From NCBI GenBank assembly GCA_964434345.1, contig CAYSUY010000001.1:30349-94348 (forward strand): a DNA stretch of 64,000 nucleotides. The letters are read 5' to 3'. The notes under the pieces were generated by a model, which was given only the letters and a program-made list of their open reading frames with translations, made no database searches and was not told the DNA's origin. Source of the stretch: CAIOSQ01 sp964434345. GTDB lineage: Bacteria > Pseudomonadota > Alphaproteobacteria > CACIAM-22H2. Of the stretch, positions 17,371-24,445 are shown piece after piece. The position numbers and the translations under genes are program-made. The stretch's first letter is position 1. Each line of letters opens with the position of its first letter.

Positions 17371-18551
17371 CGATGATGTTCCGCGGTTGCGACGATGCGG
17401 TCCGGACGGCCCGCCGATACGGCGTGCTGGCCGCGTTGCTGTTCCTCGCCGTCTTCGTCTCGGCGACGCTCGGTTCCATGGAGCGGGCACGTGCGGATCA
17501 TGCGGCTGCGACCTCGCACTCGAAGCGCCAATGGCGGGTCTTCATCGTGAGCAGCTACGACCGCAGCTATATCTGGTCGCAGCAGACGCAGCGTGGCGTG
17601 AACGCCGCGATGCGCAAGCTCGGGTACCTCGCGAACGACGCCGAGGAGCGGGAACTCGATACCCGCGACGCGGTCGAGAATGCGCATGTCGTGATCCGGA
17701 AGGCGTGGATGGACACCAAGCGTCGCGACGGCAGGGCGGACATAGCCCGGGCGACGTCGCGGATCACCGCAGAGATCAAGGCGTTCAAGCCGGACATACT
17801 GATGCTCGGCGACGACAACGCCGCGAATTTCATCGGCAACCAGTTCGTCGACACCGATCTGCCGATCGTGTTCTGGGGCATAAACGGCCTGCCGCTCAAA
17901 TATGGGCTCATCCAGCGCATGGACGCGCCGGGACGCAACGTCACCGGTGTCTGGCAGCCGGGCTACCACAAGGAAAGCCTCGACCTCCTGAAGAAACTCG
18001 TCCCGACGGCTCAGACGTTCGCGATCCTCGCCTGCGATTCGGAATCGACACGTCCGAACGTGAAACTGATCGAGGAACTGGCGGCGCGCGGGGCCTTGCC
18101 GCTGCGCCTGGTCGACAAGGTGATGACCAACTCCTACGCGACCTGGAAGGCGCGCGCGCTCGAATTCGCGGGCAAGGTCGACGCGCTCTACGTCCTCAAT
18201 CATGACACGCTGCGCGACGACGACGGCAACCATGTGAGCTATCTCGCCGCGGGGCGCTGGTATCTGGAGAACGTCAAGGTTCCCGAGGCGTCTCACGAGG
18301 ACCAGTTCGTGCTCGAGGGCATGCTGCTGACCGCGAACGATTCGGGTTTCAACCAGGGTCACCTCGCCTTCGAGATGGCGCACGACATCCTGTCGCGCGG
18401 CCTGTCGCCCGCGCGCATGGCGGTCCGCACGCCCGAGCGCGGGCCGTACATGGTGAACCGGATGCGCGCCCGGGCGCTCGGCATCGATCTCGACGACGCG
18501 ATCTATCTCATCGACGACCTGATCGACAGGTCCCTGGCGCTCGAGCAGTGA
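17367..18551 (+). CDS. ABC_sub_bind-type periplasmic binding protein
   Basis: The 394-residue protein has a long N-terminal hydrophobic signal (about 18-37) and a bilobed binding fold of the ABC_sub_bind (TrpX/DUF534-like) kind: WRVFIVSSYDRSYIW, a FKPDILMLGDDNAANF strand-turn, LPIVFWGINGLP and a C-terminal SGFNQGHLAFEMA. The related families bind small ligands such as amino acids. Its start overlaps the previous stop (ATGA) and its own stop overlaps the GTG start of the hybrid kinase, so translation of all three is coupled. That argues for a binding-protein/kinase pair like TorT-TorS or LuxP-LuxQ (inference). Confidence 0.8.
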   Translation: MTMMFRGCDDAVRTARRYGVLAALLFLAVFVSATLGSMERARADHAAATSHSKRQWRVFIVSSYDRSYIWSQQTQRGVNAAMRKLGYLANDAEERELDTRDAVENAHVVIRKAWMDTKRRDGRADIARATSRITAEIKAFKPDILMLGDDNAANFIGNQFVDTDLPIVFWGINGLPLKYGLIQRMDAPGRNVTGVWQPGYHKESLDLLKKLVPTAQTFAILACDSESTRPNVKLIEELAARGALPLRLVDKVMTNSYATWKARALEFAGKVDALYVLNHDTLRDDDGNHVSYLAAGRWYLENVKVPEASHEDQFVLEGMLLTANDSGFNQGHLAFEMAHDILSRGLSPARMAVRTPERGPYMVNRMRARALGIDLDDAIYLIDDLIDRSLALEQ

Positions 18552-21115
18552 CGCGCGGGCGCCGGGGATTGGGGATCCGCGGGACGAGCCTCTTCAACAG
18601 GCTGTTTCTCGCCTTCGTCGCGTCCGGGATCATCGTCGCGGCGCCGCTCATCCTGCTGTCCTATCGGGTCAACATGGCCGGTGCGCTGCTGCGTCTGGAG
18701 CAGACGGTCGGGCAGCAACTCTTCATCCTCGGCAAGAGCTTCGAGCAGGAATTCAGCCAAGGCCTCGTCCGTTCCCTGCTGGCGATCGAACACTCCGAGG
18801 CGCTTGCCGCCTACCATCTGTCCTCCGAGGACGAGCGGTTGGTCACCCGCAAGGCGCTCGAAAACAGCCTCCTTCGCATGGAGGAGGAATACAGCATCTA
18901 TTCGGGGATCTATTATCTCGATCGCGACGGGAATTTCGTCAGCGGCGTCGAGAACGGACAGCGCAGCAGCCTCGCGCGGCGCGCCGGCGACGAGGGCACG
19001 CTGAACGTATTGTCGTCCTGGCGCAGGACGCCGTTCCGGGAACTGTTCCTCAAGGTGCGCACGACGCCGGTGCTGCTCTCTTCCGGCAACATGGAATGGT
19101 TCATGCCGCCGCGCGAGGTCTTCGTCGAGGGGCCTTTCTTCGACGAAGAGGGGCGCCTGTCCTTCCTCGCCGGGCGCGCGACAGTGGACCCCGACAGCGG
19201 CGGGTTCGGCGGCGTGGTCGTCATCCGCGCGACGCTCGACGAGTTCCTCCGGCGCCTGCGCGAGGTGGTGATCTACGATCACCGCCCGATCAATATCGTC
19301 GACCAGTATGGCAACGCGCTGCTGCTCGGCGACGACGGGAAGCCCCTGGCGGTCCCTCCCGCCGGTCTTCCGGTCGCCCGTTCGGCGGAAGTGCAACTCG
19401 ACCGTACCGGCGATTCGCTCGTCGCGTGGCTCGACCTGTCGATCATTCCCAACCAGTTCTTCGCGCGGCTGACCTATCTCGTACCGGCGGCGCTGATCCA
19501 GCGCGACACCCGCCCCGATGTCTGGTTCCTGATCGGGCCGCTCGGCGCCGCGATCCTGCTGGTCGGCGCGCTGGCCTTCGCGGTCTCGCGGCGGATTTCG
19601 ATGCCGATCATCCGGCTCGCCCGGGCCAGCGCCGATGTCGCGCGTGGCGGCGCGCAGGGCGGAGTCGACGTCAAGGCGGATGGCGAGATCGGTGTCCTGA
19701 TCGACAGCTTCAACGACATGTCCGCACAGCTCCAGGCGGCCCAGCTCAGTCGTGCGAGCGCGCTGTCCGTGCTGCGCGACACCGCGGCGCGTCTGAGCGG
19801 AGGACGCGACGGCGCTCCCTTCGCCGATACCGAGGCGTCCGGCACCGCGCAGGATCCAGCAGGCAGCGACGTCCGCGATCTCCGGCGCATCGAGCGGCTG
19901 CTGAAGCAACTGATCGCCGAGCGCGAGGAAACCCTGCAGTCGCTCGAGGCCGCGAAGGAGACGGCGGACCGGGCGAACCTCGCCAAGGACGATTTCCTTG
20001 CCACGATGAGCCACGAGATCCGCACGCCGCTGAACGCGATCATCGGCATCGCGGACATCCTGCACGCCTCGAAGCTCGGCCCCGAGCAAGCCAATCTTCT
20101 GCGGACGATGCAGAGTTCGGGCAACCAGCTGATGCGACTGATCAACGACGTGCTCGACTTCTCGCGCCTGCAGTCCGGACATGTCGAACTCGAGCCCACC
20201 GCCGTGGATCTCGAGCCCTTCCTCGATCGTCTGCTTCAGGTCATCACCGGCCTGCCCGGTGCCGATCGTCTGCGCATCGCCACGCATGTCGCGCCCGACG
20301 TTCCGCGTCGTCTGATGATCGACGAGGCGCGGCTGAACCAGATCCTCATCAACCTGATGGGAAACGCGGTGAAATTCACGCCATCGGGCGGCATCGACCT
20401 GCGGATCTCGATGGCTGCCGGTACGCCTGCGGCGCTGCGGTTCGCGGTGATCGACACGGGAACCGGGATCGCCCCGGCCTATCGCGAGCAGATCTTCGAG
20501 CCGTTCCGCCAGGGGCGCGCCGAGCGCCTGCGTCCCCATGCCGGCACCGGGCTCGGCCTCTCCATATGCCGGCGTCTCGCCCAGGCGATGGAGGGGCGGC
20601 TGGAACTCGAAACGACGGGCCCGTCGGGATCCTGCTTCGTCCTGACTCTGCCGCTTGCGGTCGCACCCGCGGCATCGGCCGTCGCGCCATCGACGGAAGG
20701 CGAGCAGGCGGAGGGGCAGCCCGGCCTCGACATCCTGGTGGCGGAGGATACGCCGGCCAACCAGACCGTGATCCGCATCATGCTGAACAAGTTGGGGCAT
20801 CGCGTCACGATGGTCGCGAACGGTCAGGAGGCCGTGGACCGCTTCGCCCAGGACCGGTTCGATCTCGTCTTCCTCGATATCCAGATGCCGGTGATGGATG
20901 GGTTCGAGGCCGCGACCCGCATCCGCGCGAGCGGCGACCGGGGGCGCACGGTGCCGCTGGTCGCGCTGACGGCGTTCAGCCAGGCCGCTGATCGTGAACG
21001 CGCCTATGAATGCGGTCTCGGCCAGTTCGTGTCGAAACCGGTGCGTATCGCGCAGATCGCGCAGGTCATCGCGGCGGCTCGCTCGGCCGACGGGCCGACC
21101 GCAATCAGGACGTGA
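18548..21115 (+). CDS. Membrane hybrid sensor histidine kinase (sensor-HAMP-HisKA-HATPase-REC)
   Basis: The 855-residue kinase starts with GTG inside the previous stop codon (GTGA). It has a transmembrane helix (about 17-40), a large periplasmic domain (about 41-325), a second helix (about 328-350), HAMP (about 350-400), a coiled linker and a kinase core with His489 in MSHEIRTPLN. ATPase boxes are NLMGNAVKF, DTGTGIA and GTGLGLSI. The C-terminal receiver has Asp777 in FLDIQMPVMDG and Lys in SKPVR. It lacks an Hpt domain, so relay to a regulator needs an outside Hpt such as the one at 14242. It ends 11 bases inside the convergent cysteine synthase gene. Confidence 0.92.
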   Translation: MTRGRRGLGIRGTSLFNRLFLAFVASGIIVAAPLILLSYRVNMAGALLRLEQTVGQQLFILGKSFEQEFSQGLVRSLLAIEHSEALAAYHLSSEDERLVTRKALENSLLRMEEEYSIYSGIYYLDRDGNFVSGVENGQRSSLARRAGDEGTLNVLSSWRRTPFRELFLKVRTTPVLLSSGNMEWFMPPREVFVEGPFFDEEGRLSFLAGRATVDPDSGGFGGVVVIRATLDEFLRRLREVVIYDHRPINIVDQYGNALLLGDDGKPLAVPPAGLPVARSAEVQLDRTGDSLVAWLDLSIIPNQFFARLTYLVPAALIQRDTRPDVWFLIGPLGAAILLVGALAFAVSRRISMPIIRLARASADVARGGAQGGVDVKADGEIGVLIDSFNDMSAQLQAAQLSRASALSVLRDTAARLSGGRDGAPFADTEASGTAQDPAGSDVRDLRRIERLLKQLIAEREETLQSLEAAKETADRANLAKDDFLATMSHEIRTPLNAIIGIADILHASKLGPEQANLLRTMQSSGNQLMRLINDVLDFSRLQSGHVELEPTAVDLEPFLDRLLQVITGLPGADRLRIATHVAPDVPRRLMIDEARLNQILINLMGNAVKFTPSGGIDLRISMAAGTPAALRFAVIDTGTGIAPAYREQIFEPFRQGRAERLRPHAGTGLGLSICRRLAQAMEGRLELETTGPSGSCFVLTLPLAVAPAASAVAPSTEGEQAEGQPGLDILVAEDTPANQTVIRIMLNKLGHRVTMVANGQEAVDRFAQDRFDLVFLDIQMPVMDGFEAATRIRASGDRGRTVPLVALTAFSQAADRERAYECGLGQFVSKPVRIAQIAQVIAAARSADGPTAIRT

Positions 21116-22157
21116 TCGCCGCGAACGGGGTCGCAACCGGGATCGCCGGAGGCCGGTCGAGCCAGGCTGGCACGGGAAGACCGCGCGCGCGCAGGAACCC
21201 CGGATCGAACAGCTTCGAGGCGTAGCGCGCGCCGCCATCGCAGAGGATGGTCACGATAGTGTGGCCGGGGCCGAGTGCGCGCGCCAGCGCCATCGCGCCC
21301 GCGACGTTGATGCCGGAGGATGCTCCGACGAACAGCCCCTCCTCGGCGAGGAGATCGAAGACGATGCGCACGGCCTCGTCGTCCGCGATCCGGAAGGAAT
21401 GATCGACGCGGAGCCCTTCCAGGTTGCGCGTGATGCGGCCCTGACCGATGCCCTCGGTGATCGACGACCCCTCGGATTTCAGGACGCCGGTCGTGTAGTA
21501 GCTGTGCAGCGCCGCGCCATGCGGATCGGCAAGCGCGATCTTCACGCCGGGCTTCAGGCGCCGGAGCCCGATCGCGGTGCCCGCGAGGGTGCCGCCGGAT
21601 CCGACCGCGCACACGAAGCCATCCACCTTGCCGCCGGTCTGCCGGAAGATCTCCGGCGCGGTGGTCAGGACATGCGCCTCGCGATTGGCGACGTTGTCGA
21701 ACTGGTTGGCCCAGAGCGCGCCGGCAGGATCGACTTGTCCTATGGCCTCGGCGAGACGCTGCGACACCTTCACGTAGTTGTCCGGATTGGCGAAGGGGAC
21801 CGCCGGCACGAGCCGCAATTCGGCGCCGATAAGGCGGAGGAAGTCCTTCTTTTCCTGGCTCTGCGTGTCGGGCATCACGATGACGCTGCGATAGCCGCGT
21901 GCATTGGCGACCAGGGCAAGGCCGATTCCCGTGTTCCCGGCCGTTCCCTCGACGATGACGCCACCGGGCTTGAGAAGGCCCTTTGCCTCTGCGTCCAGGA
22001 CCATCTGCAGGGCAGGGCGGTCCTTCACCGAGCCGCCGGGGTTGAGGAACTCGGCCTTGCCGAGGATCTCGCAGCCGGTCTGCGCGCTGGCCCGGCGCAG
22101 ACGGATCAGGGGCGTGTTGCCGATGGTGCCGGCGAAGCCATCACGGATCTCGGTCAC
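21105..22157 (-). CDS. cysK: Cysteine synthase A (O-acetylserine sulfhydrylase)
   Basis: The 350-residue fold-type II PLP enzyme makes cysteine from O-acetylserine and sulfide. PLP-binding Lys45 is in NPGGSVKDRPA, the phosphate loop is VGSGGTLAGT, and EGTAGNTGIGLA corresponds to the substrate loop (TSGNTG in CysK). The start codon is GTG 22157, preceded by AGGAG. The C-terminus (ILCDGGARYASKLF) fits the CysK group. The 3' end overlaps the convergent hybrid kinase gene by 11 bases. A cystathionine-beta-synthase-like variant activity is possible because the loop reads EGTAGNTG rather than EPTSGNTG. Confidence 0.87.
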   Translation of the reverse strand: MTEIRDGFAGTIGNTPLIRLRRASAQTGCEILGKAEFLNPGGSVKDRPALQMVLDAEAKGLLKPGGVIVEGTAGNTGIGLALVANARGYRSVIVMPDTQSQEKKDFLRLIGAELRLVPAVPFANPDNYVKVSQRLAEAIGQVDPAGALWANQFDNVANREAHVLTTAPEIFRQTGGKVDGFVCAVGSGGTLAGTAIGLRRLKPGVKIALADPHGAALHSYYTTGVLKSEGSSITEGIGQGRITRNLEGLRVDHSFRIADDEAVRIVFDLLAEEGLFVGASSGINVAGAMALARALGPGHTIVTILCDGGARYASKLFDPGFLRARGLPVPAWLDRPPAIPVATPFAAITS

Positions 22158-22198
22158 TGACGTTGCTCCTCATGCATCGACGGCGGCTGACAGGGGCG

Positions 22199-22861
22199 TC
22201 AGCCCGCCCGGGCATAGCCGAGGCTGACGAGGCCGATGGCGCGCATGACGGCGGCCTGGGCCGGGTCGACGACCGGAAGGCCAAGGCGGCGCTCGATCTC
22301 GGGTCGATAGCCGCCCATGCTGGCGCAGCCGAGGATCAGCACGTCGGCGCCGTCGCGGTCGCGCAGCTCGGTTCCGACCTCGACGATGCGATCGATCACC
22401 CTTGGGCCGTCGAGCAACGCGGTAACGCCGATCTCGAGGGGCCGGTCGCCCGCGAGCAGGCTTTCGAGCCCCAACTGGCGAACCGCCCGGATATGGCGCG
22501 GGATCGAGCCGCGCTTGATCGCCACGATCCCGAATTTCCGTCCGAGGCCGATCGCGGCGAGATAGGCGGATTCCCCGATCCCGACCACCGGCTGGCGGAC
22601 GCGCTCGCGCGCGAGGTGGAGCCCCGGGTCGGAGAAGCAGCCGATGACATAGGCGTCGGCCGGATGGCTCTCGAAATAGCGCGCGGTCGGCAGGACGACG
22701 CTTTCCACATGCTCCTGGGTCTCGATACCGGGCGGCCCCTCGGCCAGGGTGGCGCAGACCACCTCGGGGCCACCGGGCAGGCGTGTCGGCGCGAGCGCCG
22801 CATCCATGGAGGCCGTGACGCTTGCCGAACTGTTGGGGTTGAGGACCAGGATACGCGACAT
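22199..22861 (-). CDS. Asp/Glu/hydantoin racemase-family protein
   Basis: The 220-residue protein has the two-cysteine cofactor-independent racemase pattern: Cys75 in VIGCFSDPG and Cys179 in ILGCASMGG, with the typical N-terminal LVLNPNSSASVT. The pair acts as acid and base in racemising amino acids or hydantoins; close relatives include maleate isomerase and arylmalonate decarboxylase, which keep one or both cysteines. It lies 41 bases upstream of cysK on the same strand and is probably co-transcribed with it. The divergent 133-base region leads to the first SoxYZ-like gene. Confidence 0.82.
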   Translation of the reverse strand: MSRILVLNPNSSASVTASMDAALAPTRLPGGPEVVCATLAEGPPGIETQEHVESVVLPTARYFESHPADAYVIGCFSDPGLHLARERVRQPVVGIGESAYLAAIGLGRKFGIVAIKRGSIPRHIRAVRQLGLESLLAGDRPLEIGVTALLDGPRVIDRIVEVGTELRDRDGADVLILGCASMGGYRPEIERRLGLPVVDPAQAAVMRAIGLVSLGYARAG

Positions 22862-22994
22862 CGGTGCAACTCCACATCTCGTGCCGGCGCGATGTTGTCA
22901 GTGCGCCGGGACTGACGCAAGGCGGGCGGGCAGGTCATCGGCCGCGCCGGGACGCAGCGTGTGCCGTGCCGGGTCGCGCGCGTATACTGCCGCC

Positions 22995-23843
22995 ATGGAT
23001 CGGCAGCGTCTTCGGATCGGACAGGCCAGGCTGACGCGGCGGCGCGCGCTCGCAAGTGCGCTCGCGGGAGCGTTCGCGCCCGCCGCGGCCGCGCAGGTCA
23101 CAGACCTCCGTGGCTTCGATCCCCTGTGGCGTGACGCCGAAGCCGCCATCCGCGCCTTCTTCGGCCCCGTGCAGTTCCAGCGCACGGGCATCGCGCTCGA
23201 CCTGCCCGAGCAGACCGACAGCGGCAGTACGGTGCCCCTGACGCTGCGGATCGACGCGGCGATGACCGAGGCCGACCATCCCGACGTGGTCCATGTCCTC
23301 GCGCACGGCAATCCGACCCCGCACGTGTTCTCGGCGTGGTTCAGCCCGGCCAATGGTCGCGCCGAACTCTCGACCCGCATTCGGCTCGAGCGGACCCAGG
23401 CGGTCACCGCGGTCGTGCGGATGAGCGACGGCCGGCATCTGCGGGTGGACCGGGAGGTCGGCGTGAGTTTCGGCGCCTGCGCCCAGATCGGCGAAGGATC
23501 GAACGACGATGTGATCGCATTCGCGCCGCGCACGCGCGTCAGCGTCCCGGCCCGCGCCGGCCGGGACGAAATCGTCCCCGTGCGCACGCTGATCTCGCAT
23601 CCGATGGAAACCGGGTTGCGGCTGAACGCCGCCGACGAGTGGATCCGCCAGCGGATCGTGTCGCGCTTCCGCTGTGCGTTCGCCGGTCGCCCGCTGTTCC
23701 GGGCCCGGCTCTACCCCGCCGTGGCGAGCAACCCGTATTTCCATTTCCATGCCCGGGTCAGGGAAAGCGGGGTCTTCGACTTCGACTGGTACGACACGCT
23801 GGACATGACCTTCGCCGACCGCGCCGCCATCGAGGTCGGATAG
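22995..23843 (+). CDS. Fused SoxY-SoxZ-like carrier protein (module A)
   Basis: The 282-residue secreted protein has a Tat-type signal (TRRRALASALAGAF, cleavage near AAAQ), a SoxY-like domain (about 55-170) and a SoxZ-like domain (about 190-282; VRTLISHPMETGLRL and YPAVASNPYF). SoxYZ normally carries sulfur intermediates on a Cys at the extreme SoxY C-terminus (GGCGG). Here the matching Cys162 is in SFGACAQIG, inside the chain before the linker. I recall a fused SoxYZ family described as associated with quinoprotein dehydrogenases (TIGR04557). This copy instead precedes molybdenum hydroxylase genes. A 14-base GC palindrome follows its stop. Confidence 0.82.
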   Translation: MDRQRLRIGQARLTRRRALASALAGAFAPAAAAQVTDLRGFDPLWRDAEAAIRAFFGPVQFQRTGIALDLPEQTDSGSTVPLTLRIDAAMTEADHPDVVHVLAHGNPTPHVFSAWFSPANGRAELSTRIRLERTQAVTAVVRMSDGRHLRVDREVGVSFGACAQIGEGSNDDVIAFAPRTRVSVPARAGRDEIVPVRTLISHPMETGLRLNAADEWIRQRIVSRFRCAFAGRPLFRARLYPAVASNPYFHFHARVRESGVFDFDWYDTLDMTFADRAAIEVG

Positions 23844-23972
23844 CCGCGCGGCCGCGCGAGGGGATGGATGTCCGCCGCGGCCTCGCCTATGGTCGGAGCA
23901 GGTCACCGGGGCGCGTCAACGCGGCCCCTTGCGTCGCAACGGGGCTCGCAGCCCCAGTCCGGGGAGGAAAAA

Positions 23973-24434
23973 ATGAACCTGACGCTCAGCGTCAACGGCA
24001 AATCGCACCAGGTCGATGTCGAGCCCGAAACGCCTCTGTTGTGGGTGCTCCGCGACACGATCGGATTGACGGGCACGAAATATGGCTGCGGCATCGCGCA
24101 GTGCGGCGCCTGCATGGTCCATATCGACGGGCAGGCGGTGAAGTCCTGCAACGTCAACGCCGCCGCCGCCGTCGGCAAGCGCATCACGACGATCGAGGGC
24201 CTGTCGCCGGACAGCAGCCATCCGGTCCAGAAGGCCTGGCTGGAGCATACGGTGCCGCAATGCGGCTATTGCCAGTCGGGACAGATCATGTCGGCCGCCG
24301 CGCTCCTGCAGCGCACGCCGAATCCGACCGACCGCCAGATCGACGACGCGATGTCGGAAAATCTCTGCCGCTGCGGCACCTATCTGCAGATCCGCGAGGC
24401 GATCCACGCCGCCGCGAAGCTCGGCCGGTCGTGA
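23973..24434 (+). CDS. [2Fe-2S] subunit of molybdenum hydroxylase (IorA-like, module A)
   Basis: The 153-residue protein has two iron-sulfur cluster motifs: the plant-ferredoxin type (Cys39, 44, 47, 59 in YGCGIAQCGAC and SCN) and the helical type (Cys97, 100, 132, 134 in QCGYCQSGQ and LCRCGTY). It passes electrons from the molybdopterin subunit encoded next to a cytochrome acceptor. There is no signal peptide, so export probably relies on the Tat signal of its partner. ATG 23973 follows GGAGG. An inverted repeat GGGGCT-cgc-AGCCCC sits at 23941-23955 just ahead of the ribosome site. Confidence 0.9.
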   Translation: MNLTLSVNGKSHQVDVEPETPLLWVLRDTIGLTGTKYGCGIAQCGACMVHIDGQAVKSCNVNAAAAVGKRITTIEGLSPDSSHPVQKAWLEHTVPQCGYCQSGQIMSAAALLQRTPNPTDRQIDDAMSENLCRCGTYLQIREAIHAAAKLGRS

Positions 24435-24445
24435 GGGAGGCGCGC

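Noticed and set aside
16021..18551. Binding proteins as parts of an ABC importer
   Set aside because: No permease or ATPase lies in the operon, and both are coupled to a kinase instead.
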